From NCBI GenBank assembly GCA_937969505.1, contig CALBWA010000013.1, positions 124,001-188,000 of the forward strand: a stretch of 64,000 bases of DNA. The letters run 5' to 3'. The notes under the pieces were generated by a model. That model was not told the origin of the DNA, made no database searches, and was given only the letters and a program-made list of their open reading frames with translations. The position numbers and the translations under genes were made by a program. Positions 1 through 7,065 of this stretch are shown here, one piece after another. Each line of letters begins with the position of its first letter. Positions within the stretch are counted from its first letter, which is position 1. Origin of the DNA: an uncultured Erythrobacter sp. GTDB lineage: Bacteria > Pseudomonadota > Alphaproteobacteria > Sphingomonadales > Sphingomonadaceae.

Positions 1-336
1 GGGAGACAGGCGAATCGGGAAAAGTCCGCTAACTGTGCGGCCCCGTTCCAGCTCGGCAAAGGGAGCAAGCGCGGGCGGCGCATCCACCTCAACTGCAATC
101 TCCTCTCCTTGCAATTGCAAACCACCAGCGCTCAGCGGGTCGGGCTGGAATGCCACCCGCCATTCGCGAACAATCGTTATAAACGCCCCGTCGGCCAGTT
201 CGCGGGCAATGCTGCGTCTCAGCTTCCACTGTCCCGGCGGCGGTATCAGTTGGTGCATCGCCAATGCGGGCGAAGCAAAACCAATCCCGGTCGCCATCGA
301 CATGCCCAGCCAGGCGCGCCTCGTCATCGAAACCAT
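1..336 (-). CDS. Exported protein of unknown function, 3' end off the window
   Basis: A minus-strand frame runs 112 codons from the ATG at 336 to the window edge without a stop. It is missing from the ORF track because its stop lies outside. The N-terminus (MVSMTRRAWLGMS, then a hydrophobic run ending SPALA) looks like a signal peptide, and TRRAWLG resembles a Tat twin-arginine motif. The ATG lies 4 nt after the cutA stop and is preceded by AAGGGG, so it is probably the last or next gene of the ctaA-cutA transcript. The mature part (about 85 residues visible) is not a family I recognise. Export is a fairly safe inference; function is unknown. Confidence 0.65.
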   Translation of the reverse strand, partial: MVSMTRRAWLGMSMATGIGFASPALAMHQLIPPPGQWKLRRSIARELADGAFITIVREWRVAFQPDPLSAGGLQLQGEEIAVEVDAPPALAPFAELERGRTVSGLFPIRLSP

Positions 337-340
337 GATG

Positions 341-658
341 TTACCCCTTGCCACACAATGAGCCGAGCCAATCGCGCGCCGATGCATTCGCAGCATCGCA
401 GACCCAACCCATGACTGCAGGTGTATCATAGGGATGCAGAGCGCCCAAGCGGTCGACGGCCTCGATTAAAATCTTGTCATCGGTCTTGCAAATCAGGCCA
501 ACTTCGCTGGCGTTGCCGCGCTCGCCCTTCCATACAAACAGCGATTCCACCGCGGGCAGGATATTGGCACAGGCGATCAGCTTCTCATCCAGCAAGGTAT
601 TGGCCACCGTCCGGGCCGAGGCTGTGTCGGGGAAGGGGCACCAGATCATCGCCGCCAT
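341..658 (-). CDS. cutA: CutA1 divalent-cation tolerance protein
   Basis: A 105-residue protein of normal CutA1 length. CutA1 proteins are small trimeric ferredoxin-like-fold proteins linked to copper and divalent-metal tolerance; their exact role is unsettled. Family signatures seen are the N-terminal 'CPFPD' strand, 'ACANILPAVESLFVWKGE' in the middle and 'LHPYDTPAV' near residue 75. The gene starts 18 nt after the ctaA stop on the same strand, and the exported unknown gene follows after 4 nt, so all three are probably cotranscribed. A second ATG three codons in (MIWCPF) is an alternative start. Confidence 0.9.
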   Translation of the reverse strand: MAAMIWCPFPDTASARTVANTLLDEKLIACANILPAVESLFVWKGERGNASEVGLICKTDDKILIEAVDRLGALHPYDTPAVMGWVCDAANASARDWLGSLCGKG

Positions 659-676
659 TGCGTGGCTCCCATTGCC

Positions 677-1744
677 CTATGCTGCATCCGGTGGGCCCGG
701 TCGCGCGTCCTTGCGGCCCGTCACATGCATCCCCCAGGCTGTTGCGACCACCAGCAAGGCGCCGACCAATTGGTGGGCAACCGCAATCCACAATGCGACG
801 CCGGTCACGACAGTCGCAATGCCGAGCAGGATTTGTGTGCCGAACGCGCTGTGAATGGCGATCGATGCAGCACGATTGTGCGGTTTCACCCGCCGGGCGA
901 GCCAGATCAGGGCGCCAACTGCAGCGAACGCCCACCAGCGATGCAGGAAATGCAGCAGGAAGGGGTCATGCGTCAGCGCCCAGCCCCAACCGCGTCTTAG
1001 GTCAAACTCCGGCACCAGCGTCCCTTGCATCAAGGGCCAATCGTAGGATGCATGACCTGCATTCAGCCCTGCCACCCAGGCCCCCAGCAACAATTGTATA
1101 AACAGGATGAGGGCAGTGACGAGTGTCCCCAGGGTTAGCCGCGACGGGACAGGATCACCCCCTGCGGCGACGGCGCGCGCATGGTCGCGCAGATCGAGCG
1201 CAGTCCAGATCAGTCCGCCCAGCGTGAACAGCGCGGTCAGCAAATGCACCGAAAGCCACAAATGGCTGACATCGGTCATCTCGCCAGACAGGCCCGACCG
1301 CACCATCAACCAGCCGAACACCCCCTGCAGGCCGCCCAGCGAAAGCAACGCCACCAGCCGCCATTTGTAACCGGCCGGAATCGCGCCGCGAATCCAGAAC
1401 CAGGCCAGCGGCAGGGCAAAGGCGACGCCGATTGCCCGGCCCATCAGCCGGTGAAACCATTCCCAGAAGAAGATGAATTTAAAGTCGGCCAGGGTCATGC
1501 CGGCGGGCCCCGCTTCAAAAATATACTCCGGCGTTGCGCGATATTCGTCGAATTCAGCCAGCCATTGCGCCTCGGAAAGTGGCGGCAGGATGCCTGAAAC
1601 CGGTTGCCACTGGGTAATCGACAATCCGCTTTCGGTCAGACGGGTAATCCCGCCGACCATGACAATCAGCACCACCATCAGCGCAATGGTATAAAGCCAA
1701 TTGGCCAATGCGTAGGGCCGGTGGAGTTGCGCAGCTTTGTGCAT
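677..1744 (-). CDS. ctaA: Heme A synthase (CtaA/COX15)
   Basis: This inner-membrane enzyme oxidises the heme O methyl group to make heme A for aa3-type cytochrome oxidases. The protein has 355 residues and about eight membrane segments. The signature GGITRLTESGLSITQW follows the first helix (around residues 31-46). Heme-ligand histidines are seen in EWFHRLMGR (H98), 'HLWLSVHLL', 'HFLHRWWA' and 'AIHSAFG'. The ORF track extends upstream to 1885, which would overlap the divergent MerC-like gene. The ATG at 1744 (MHKAAQLHRP) fits the family N-terminus and leaves room for a divergent promoter. Confidence 0.95.
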   Translation of the reverse strand: MHKAAQLHRPYALANWLYTIALMVVLIVMVGGITRLTESGLSITQWQPVSGILPPLSEAQWLAEFDEYRATPEYIFEAGPAGMTLADFKFIFFWEWFHRLMGRAIGVAFALPLAWFWIRGAIPAGYKWRLVALLSLGGLQGVFGWLMVRSGLSGEMTDVSHLWLSVHLLTALFTLGGLIWTALDLRDHARAVAAGGDPVPSRLTLGTLVTALILFIQLLLGAWVAGLNAGHASYDWPLMQGTLVPEFDLRRGWGWALTHDPFLLHFLHRWWAFAAVGALIWLARRVKPHNRAASIAIHSAFGTQILLGIATVVTGVALWIAVAHQLVGALLVVATAWGMHVTGRKDARPGPPDAA

Positions 1745-1820
1745 AATGACGTGCCCCTGCGTGTCGCGATGCAAAAGTGCAAGTCGAAAGGCTGCAATTT
1801 GGCTTGCGCCCCTTGCAAGA

Positions 1821-1835
1821 TGATACACTATAACA
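1821..1835. promoter_or_regulatory. Zur-like operator
   Basis: TGATACACTATAACA matches the gammaproteobacterial Zur palindrome TGTTATANTATAACA at 12 of 14 defined positions. It lies 17 nt upstream of the MerC-like ATG and overlaps a possible -10 (TATAAC), so bound repressor would block transcription. The match is read by eye, and no Zur gene is in the window. Confidence 0.5.
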
Positions 1836-1852
1836 TACATCGCTGCCTGAAG

Positions 1853-2236
1853 ATGAGCCAAGCACCCTCCTTGATTCGCCGGCAACTGGACCGGACGGGC
1901 CTGTTGTTATCGGGCCTGTGCGCGGTGCATTGCATTGCCAGCATCGTGGCAATTTCGCTGCTGGGGCTGGGCGGTCATGCTTTCTTTTCGCCCGACATTC
2001 ATCGCTACGGATTGGTTCTGGCTTTGATTGTGGCTGCTGTTGCGATTGGCTGGGGCGCATTGAAGCATCGCCAGGCAGCGCCCTTTGTCGTGGCAATGAC
2101 AGGCCTGTCCTTCATGGGCGGCGCGCTTGCCGTGCCCCACGGTTTGCAGGAAGTGGTTTTGACCATCATCGGCGTCAGTCTGGTGGCGCTTGGCCATATC
2201 CTCAACTTGCGCGGACACTTGTCTCGCTCGCATTGA
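1853..2236 (+). CDS. MerC-domain membrane protein
   Basis: A 127-residue protein with four hydrophobic segments. The first helix carries the cysteine pattern '[12 protein letters not shown]', typical of MerC-family proteins, which move mercuric or other thiophilic metal ions across the inner membrane. The ORF-track start at 1604 would run through ctaA. The ATG at 1853 ([16 protein letters not shown]) is the family N-terminus. There is no mer operon here. The Zur-like site just upstream suggests zinc-responsive expression, hence possibly zinc or metal handling rather than mercury resistance. The thiamine thiazole gene follows after 5 nt. Membership is convincing; the transported ion is unknown. 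Confidence 0.8.
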   Translation: MSQAPSLIRRQLDRTGLLLSGLCAVHCIASIVAISLLGLGGHAFFSPDIHRYGLVLALIVAAVAIGWGALKHRQAAPFVVAMTGLSFMGGALAVPHGLQEVVLTIIGVSLVALGHILNLRGHLSRSH

Positions 2237-2241
2237 AGGCT

Positions 2242-3240
2242 ATGTCGCGCTGTATGAGCGCTTCCAAATCCATCACTCTCAATGGCGATACCCGCCAGAC
2301 TTCTGCAACCACTGTGGCTGAGCTGGCCACGGAGCTGGGCCTCGACCCGGAAAAAATCGCGGTTGAGCGCAATGGCCTTATCGCGCCACGCTCTCAGCTG
2401 GCACAGACCGATCTGAATGATGGCGATGTGCTGGAAATTGTCCATTTCGTGGGCGGCGGTGCGCCAAAAGCTGATGACGGCTGGACGGTTGCGGGCCGGA
2501 CATTCCAGTCGCGCCTGATTGTTGGTACCGGCAAGTACAAGGATTTTGAACAGAACGCCGCCGCTCTTGAGGCCTCTGGCGCAGAGATCGTGACGGTGGC
2601 TGTGCGCCGGGTGAATGTCAGTGACCCCAAGGCGCCGATGCTGACCGATTACATCGACCCCAAAAAGACAACCTATCTTCCCAACACAGCCGGATGCTTC
2701 ACGGCAGACGAGGCCATCCGTACTCTGCGGCTGGCGCGCGAGGCGGGCGGCTGGGATCTCGTCAAGCTGGAAGTGTTGGGGGAAGCGCGCACGCTCTATC
2801 CTGACATGCGCGAAACGCTGAAGGCGACCGAAGTGCTGGCCAAGGAAGGATTCCACCCGATGGTCTATTGCGTCGATGATCCGATTGCCGCCAAGCAGCT
2901 GGAAGAGGCAGGCGCGGTTGCCATCATGCCGCTCGGCGCCCCGATCGGCTCGGGGCTGGGCATCCAGAATCAGGTCACCATCCGGTTGATTGTTGAAGGT
3001 GCCAACGTCCCTGTGCTGGTCGATGCCGGGGTCGGCACCGCATCTGACGCGGCGGTCGGCATGGAATTGGGTTGTGATGGTATCCTGATGAACACCGCGA
3101 TCGCCGAGGCAAAGGACCCCATCCGCATGGCCCACGCGATGAAGCTGGCGGTCGAAGCCGGACGCGAGGCTTATCTGTCAGGCCGGATGGGCCGGCGGAT
3201 GTATGCTGATCCCAGCTCGCCACTGGCCGGATTGATTTAA
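2242..3240 (+). CDS. thiG: Fused sulfur carrier ThiS / thiazole synthase ThiG
   Basis: This protein makes the thiazole phosphate moiety of thiamine. Residues about 1-70 are a ThiS ubiquitin-like domain ending in the hallmark HFVGGG. Residues about 80-332 are a ThiG TIM barrel ([12 protein letters not shown] near its start, [11 protein letters not shown] with the expected imine-forming lysine, and [11 protein letters not shown] for phosphate binding). Fusion of the two is known in some bacteria, but it buries the glycines whose free C-terminus normally carries the thiocarboxylate. The track start at 1918 overlaps the MerC-like gene. Start candidates are ATG 2242 or 2254 (MSASKSITL). A GAAGG lies just upstream, and spacing fits neither perfectly. 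Confidence 0.93.
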   Translation: MSRCMSASKSITLNGDTRQTSATTVAELATELGLDPEKIAVERNGLIAPRSQLAQTDLNDGDVLEIVHFVGGGAPKADDGWTVAGRTFQSRLIVGTGKYKDFEQNAAALEASGAEIVTVAVRRVNVSDPKAPMLTDYIDPKKTTYLPNTAGCFTADEAIRTLRLAREAGGWDLVKLEVLGEARTLYPDMRETLKATEVLAKEGFHPMVYCVDDPIAAKQLEEAGAVAIMPLGAPIGSGLGIQNQVTIRLIVEGANVPVLVDAGVGTASDAAVGMELGCDGILMNTAIAEAKDPIRMAHAMKLAVEAGREAYLSGRMGRRMYADPSSPLAGLI

Positions 3241-3309
3241 CTCACGGGATTTTGGTGCTCACGGACGGGGATTGAAACGCGGCTTTGCATGCCGGTGAAA
3301 GGATACGCA

Positions 3310-3606
3310 ATGACTGACACCCCGAAGATCACGCTGGAAGAAAGCAATGGCAGGGGCCGCTATGTTCTGCTGCCCGAGGGCGGTCAGGAAGAGGCCAAGC
3401 TTACCTATACGCGCGAATCCGATGATCTGATAATCGTCGACCACACCGGCGTTCCTCCGGTTTACCGGGGCAAGGGATACGCCAAAATGCTGGCCGATCG
3501 GGTTGTTGCCGACGCGCGCGAAAAAGGGTTTCGGATCGTACCGGCTTGCCGTTTCATCAAGGTTATGGCTGAACGCAATGACTGGGCTGATGTTATCGCC
3601 GAATGA
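3310..3606 (+). CDS. Small GNAT-type N-acetyltransferase
   Basis: A 98-residue protein of the minimal GNAT family (YidJ-like, Pfam Acetyltransf_CG). The acetyl-CoA loop is seen in 'VPPVYRGKGYAKMLADRVV' (R/Q-x-x-G-x-G/A pattern), followed by 'FRIVPACRFIKVMAERN'. These single-domain enzymes are half the usual GNAT size and their substrates are mostly unknown. The ATG at 3310 (MTDTPKITLEES) is preceded by GAAAGGA at good spacing and is preferred over the track start at 3289. It follows thiSG by 69 nt and could be its own unit. Confidence 0.82.
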   Translation: MTDTPKITLEESNGRGRYVLLPEGGQEEAKLTYTRESDDLIIVDHTGVPPVYRGKGYAKMLADRVVADAREKGFRIVPACRFIKVMAERNDWADVIAE

Positions 3607-3639
3607 CCGCGGCGCCTGCCCGGAACAGGCTCCGGCAGA

Positions 3640-3668
3640 AACATGGCTAACCCAAAATTAACCATGTT
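3640..3668. promoter_or_regulatory. CtrA-like box within an inverted repeat
   Basis: CTAA-CCCAAAA-TTAAC (3647-3662) matches the CtrA consensus TTAA-N7-TTAA at 7 of 8 positions. It sits within an inverted repeat, AACATGG and CCATGTT flanking TAA and TTA. It lies 43 nt upstream of the start of the 176-residue gene. About five such one-mismatch sites are expected by chance in 64 kb by base composition, so the position in a promoter is the main argument. Confidence 0.35.
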
Positions 3669-3704
3669 GCGCGAAACAAGTCTCTCACAAGGGGGCTTGG
3701 AAAT

Positions 3705-4235
3705 ATGGCGACCACCGGAACTGCATCGCTGACGATCAACGAAATGCGCGAATTCGCAAATTTTGAAGCGGGCGAACAACGGTATATCAAGCGCAGTCTG
3801 GATATCGGTCTGGGTCGCCACGATGCGTTCAAGCTGTGGGCGCGCAATGCGGGCGAAAACTCTGCCATTCGTCGCCAGTATGTCGCCTATCAGGAACTCA
3901 AGACCCTGCGCGAGACGATCCCGAGCGAAAGCACACCGGGCCAGATCGAACAGTTTATCGGCAAGCTGACGCGGGTGGCTGCGTTTGATCTTGGTCAGGA
4001 CCGGATCACCAGCTTTTCCGCGTTTCGTTTCCTGTATGAGCGCCTGCTCGGCGCCGATGTGCGGCCGTGGCTGCCCAGCGCATTTTGTGCAGCAGCTGCC
4101 TTGCCGCAAATCCAGCCCCAGCGCCGCAAAATGTTGCTGCAATCGCTCAGCGAAGCGGCGGCGACTGCGCCCGGTTGGTCTGATCGCGAGCCGCATTTCT
4201 ATCCTGAATATGTCGAGGAAGCCGAAGCGGCCTGA
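3705..4235 (+). CDS. Conserved hypothetical protein, 176 residues
   Basis: I do not recognise this family. The protein is soluble and mostly helical, with no signal peptide or membrane segment. It starts MATTGTASLTINEMREF after an AAGGGGG stretch and ends in an acidic tail (PEYVEEAEAA). The region rich in arginine and glutamine around residues 55-75 could be a coiled or helical bundle. Its coding style matches the core genome. A diverged copy of its last 27 codons (including the stop) lies about 640 nt downstream, on the far side of the next gene. A CtrA-like box sits in its upstream region, so cell-cycle control is possible. Confidence 0.7.
   Translation: MATTGTASLTINEMREFANFEAGEQRYIKRSLDIGLGRHDAFKLWARNAGENSAIRRQYVAYQELKTLRETIPSESTPGQIEQFIGKLTRVAAFDLGQDRITSFSAFRFLYERLLGADVRPWLPSAFCAAAALPQIQPQRRKMLLQSLSEAAATAPGWSDREPHFYPEYVEEAEAA
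4155..4235 (+). repeat. Direct repeat, copy A (3' end of the 176-residue gene)
   Basis: The last 27 codons of the 176-residue gene, 81 nt including the stop. Copy B at 4796-4876 has the same length and about 68 of 81 bases identical. Almost all differences are at third codon positions, so both copies evolved as coding sequence. Confidence 0.85.
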
Positions 4236-4240
4236 ACCGT

Positions 4241-4735
4241 ATGGACATGGCGATCATCAACTCGGCGCAGACACAGGTGGATCGCTGCGAGCCCTACCAA
4301 TGGTTGGGAAGGGTCCTCACCAATTTTGCAAAGGCAGAGCAAGCTATCGGGAATTTGTGTGTTGAATTGAACCTTCCAGTTGAAAGGGGCCCGCTTTCAA
4401 ACCTGCAAGACCTTCGAATTAAACTGACCAAAATCGATGACAAACGCTGCAAAACATTGATCAGCAGGATTGATCGTTGGGCTTCTCTTCGCCCTTTTCG
4501 CCACTTGCTCGCTCACGCCACTATCCACCAATTGAGCGATACCAGCGGCGCGCCCATCATTGTAACCAGACACTTGCCGCGGGACAGAGATGATGTAACT
4601 CCTGACCGGATGTGGACCGCTGCAGAGAGGGAGGACTTGCTTGCTAAAACCCGAAAAGACAGCAGTTCAATCTCTGATCAGATTCGCAACTTGATGGCAG
4701 ATAAGGCTGTAATTTTGAAATTGCGCTCGCATTGA
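4241..4735 (+). CDS. Hypothetical protein in a putative insertion
   Basis: A 164-residue soluble protein of no family I recognise. Its base composition is visibly more AT-rich than its neighbours (e.g. aattttgcaaaggcagagc), suggesting foreign origin. The middle (residues about 60-95) has the pattern KCKTLISRIDRWASLRPFRHLLAHATIH. The 'RPFRHLLAHA' part is reminiscent of helical proteins such as the HEPN/Cthe or MAE_28990-like families, where an R-x-x-x-H-type motif occurs, but this is a weak resemblance. The start is 6 nt after the preceding stop, with no clear ribosome site. The gene lies between the two copies of the duplicated gene end. Confidence 0.6.
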   Translation: MDMAIINSAQTQVDRCEPYQWLGRVLTNFAKAEQAIGNLCVELNLPVERGPLSNLQDLRIKLTKIDDKRCKTLISRIDRWASLRPFRHLLAHATIHQLSDTSGAPIIVTRHLPRDRDDVTPDRMWTAAEREDLLAKTRKDSSSISDQIRNLMADKAVILKLRSH

Positions 4736-4795
4736 TACCGAGCCATCTCTGATGAATTTACCAGCCTAGCAATTGGGCCGGGAATGCTGGGGTTG

Positions 4796-4876
4796 GCTGC
4801 CGCAACTGCGCCAGGCTGGTCAGACCGCCAGCCCTGCTTCTATCCTGAATATGTCGAGGAAGCAGAAGCGGCCTGA
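4796..4876 (+). repeat. Direct repeat, copy B (detached gene end)
   Basis: Translates in one frame to AAATAPGWSDRQPCFYPEYVEEAEAA and a stop, matching the C-terminus of the 176-residue protein with two or so residue changes and many silent ones. No complete gene precedes it, so it is a leftover 3' end from a second, diverged allele or paralogue. Confidence 0.85.
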
Positions 4877-5136
4877 CCGCAAGTTTCCTACAGACCGCTT
4901 TTGCCATAATCACGCAAGGTGGCTCTTTGACTGTGTGAGAACCCTGTTTGACCCTGTCGCGGCAGAACCTGCGCCATCGCGCGCATGACTTTGATCTGCG
5001 AAGTGTCAACTTTGCGGATGGGAAACAAGTCGTTGAATTTGCGCCGATAAAGATTGTTTTTCGGACCTGACACAGTGTCAACTTCGTCATCCGGGCGAGC
5101 TTCCAGTTTGATCCCCGGTTTGGTCCCCAGTTTGAC
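4877..5136. other. Gene-free stretch with short direct repeats
   Basis: No convincing gene. AGTGTCAACTT occurs twice (5002-5012 and 5074-5084, 72 nt apart), and CCAGTTTGA occurs twice next to the acyl-CoA synthetase stop (5103-5111, 5127-5135). The small minus-strand ORFs here match nothing I know. The stretch may be mobile-element debris linked to the neighbouring duplication. Confidence 0.4.
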
Positions 5137-6951
5137 CTAAGCCCGATACATACTGTCGATGCGGGTCTGATACCTGTCCCGGATCTTGTGCCGCCGGATC
5201 TTCATGCTCGGCGTCATTTCTTCGTTCTCGATAGTGAAGGCCTCGTCCGCAAATTCGAACTTGCGCACTTTCTCGATCACGGAGAGATCGCCATTCACCC
5301 GGTCGACCGCTGCGCGAACCGCCTGCTTGAACGCGGGCAGATCCTGGAGCTTGGCCAGATCGAACTTTTCGTCATTGGCCCGGGCCCATTCCAGCGCCCA
5401 CTCGGCATCGGGCACGATCAGCCCCGCGATATAGGGGCGCTTGTCCCCGCTCACCATGGCCTGGGCAATTTCGGGCTGTAGCGTCAGCATGCCTTCAATT
5501 TTTTGCGGGGCGACATTGTCGCCCTTGTCATTGACGATCATGTCCTTCTTGCGATCGGTGATCACGATCCGCCCACGATCATCGAGATGGCCAATATCGC
5601 CTGTGTGGAGCCATCCGTCCTGGATCGTCCGGTCGGTTTCCGCCCGGTTCTGCCAATACCCATGCATGACCAGTTCGCCGCGGACCAGCAGTTCGCCATC
5701 CTCGGCAATATTGACTTCGACCCCGCGCATCGGCGGGCCCACAGTGTCCATCTTCAGCCCGGCTGCCGGGCGATTGCAGCTGATCACTGGCCCCGCCTCG
5801 GTCTGGCCGTATCCTTGCAGCATGGTCAGGCCCATTGCCTGAAAGAAATAGCCGACATCGGGGTTGAGCGGCGCCCCGCCGCTGACCATGGCCTTCATCC
5901 GGCCGCCGAACCGCTGTCTGATCTTGGGTCGCAATGTGCGTTCCAGCACGGCATCCATCGGCGTATCGCGTTTGCGTTTTTTGCCGCGGGCGGCCTCGTG
6001 CTCGGCGATATTGAGTGCGCGATCGAGCAGGTAATTGGCAAATTTGCCCTGTTTCTCGACCTGTTTGAGGATTCGTGTGCGCAAAACTTCGAACAGGCGC
6101 GGGACCACCACCATAATGGTTGGACGGACCTCTTCGATATTGCTCGCGAGCTTCTCCAGCCCCTCGGAGTAAAAGATTTCTGCGCCTACGCTGATCGGCA
6201 GATATTGCCCGCCAGTATGCTCATAGGCGTGGCTCAAGGGCAGGAAGGACAAAAACCGTTCGTCCTGAATGCCGAAATCATTGATCAGGATTTCCGCTGC
6301 ACCGGCTGCATTGCACAGGATCGCGCCGTGATGCTGCAGCACACCCCGCGGGGCCCCGCCCGTACCGCTGGTGTAAATGATGCAGGCGGTCGTTTCGCGG
6401 GTTATTCCGGCCAGTCTCGCCTCAACCGCCTGGCGCGCCTGCACCGCATCGCCGGACGTCACGACATTCCAGTCGTGATAGGTAAAGCCGCTCGACTGTT
6501 TGCGGTGCAGATCCTCGATCCCGATGACATGTTCGGCAATGCCGGTTGATTGCAAGGCACCATGCAGCGGCTGGAGCAGCTTTTCCGTCGAGACGATCAC
6601 TGCGCGAGCGCCTGAATTGTCGAGAATATGCGCGTGATCGCGTTCGGTATTGGTAATGTATGTCGGTACGGTCACGCAGCCCGCCGCCATGATGGCCAAG
6701 TCAGCTATGCACCATTCGGGCCTGTTTTCGGACACCAGCGCAACCCGGTCGCCATCATCCAGACCCAATGCGCGCAAGCCTTCTGCCAACAGGCAGACCT
6801 GCTGTGCAACTTCCGACCAGCTTTGCGTCGTCCATTCCCCGTTCTCGCGGCGGCCAAGGAAGGGCGCATCGCCCTTTTCATCGGCGCGTTTCAGGAAAAG
6901 CTCGACCAGATTGCTGGCGTTATCAATATCCGATAGCAAGGCGCTGCTCAC
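5137..6951 (-). CDS. Long-chain fatty acyl-CoA synthetase (AMP-forming)
   Basis: Activates long-chain fatty acids to acyl-CoA through an acyl-adenylate; a FadD15-like member of the ANL superfamily. Motifs in order are YTSGTGGAPRGV (ATP loop; arginine where lysine is usual), LPLSHAYEH, GYGQTEAGP, GWLHTGDIGHLDD and DRKKDMIVNDKGDNVAPQKIE. The catalytic-lysine region near the C-terminus reads TPSMKIRRHKI. The ORF-track start (7038) adds an unlikely arginine-rich leader. The GTG at 6951 (VSSALLSDIDNASN) lies behind GAGGGAGAA and gives 604 residues, typical for the family. It is downstream of ggt on the same strand, with a 114-nt gap. Confidence 0.92.
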   Translation of the reverse strand: MSSALLSDIDNASNLVELFLKRADEKGDAPFLGRRENGEWTTQSWSEVAQQVCLLAEGLRALGLDDGDRVALVSENRPEWCIADLAIMAAGCVTVPTYITNTERDHAHILDNSGARAVIVSTEKLLQPLHGALQSTGIAEHVIGIEDLHRKQSSGFTYHDWNVVTSGDAVQARQAVEARLAGITRETTACIIYTSGTGGAPRGVLQHHGAILCNAAGAAEILINDFGIQDERFLSFLPLSHAYEHTGGQYLPISVGAEIFYSEGLEKLASNIEEVRPTIMVVVPRLFEVLRTRILKQVEKQGKFANYLLDRALNIAEHEAARGKKRKRDTPMDAVLERTLRPKIRQRFGGRMKAMVSGGAPLNPDVGYFFQAMGLTMLQGYGQTEAGPVISCNRPAAGLKMDTVGPPMRGVEVNIAEDGELLVRGELVMHGYWQNRAETDRTIQDGWLHTGDIGHLDDRGRIVITDRKKDMIVNDKGDNVAPQKIEGMLTLQPEIAQAMVSGDKRPYIAGLIVPDAEWALEWARANDEKFDLAKLQDLPAFKQAVRAAVDRVNGDLSVIEKVRKFEFADEAFTIENEEMTPSMKIRRHKIRDRYQTRIDSMYRA

Positions 6952-7065
6952 TCGATCATTCTCCCTCGGCCGAGATGCTCTGGCGGCACCCGTTACAATG
7001 TGTCGACGGGTTCTAGGGTTCCCCGGCTGGGGCGGCAAGCTTTAGCGTGCAGCGGGCCCGGCACT

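Noticed and set aside
421-1101. Long plus-strand ORF of 226 residues
   Set aside because: Shadow of cutA and ctaA on the other strand; composition is arginine- and proline-rich with no recognisable domain.
2005-3135. Long minus-strand ORF of 376 residues opposite thiS-thiG
   Set aside because: Lies wholly opposite the clear MerC-like and ThiS-ThiG frames; GC-rich codons often keep the opposite frame open.
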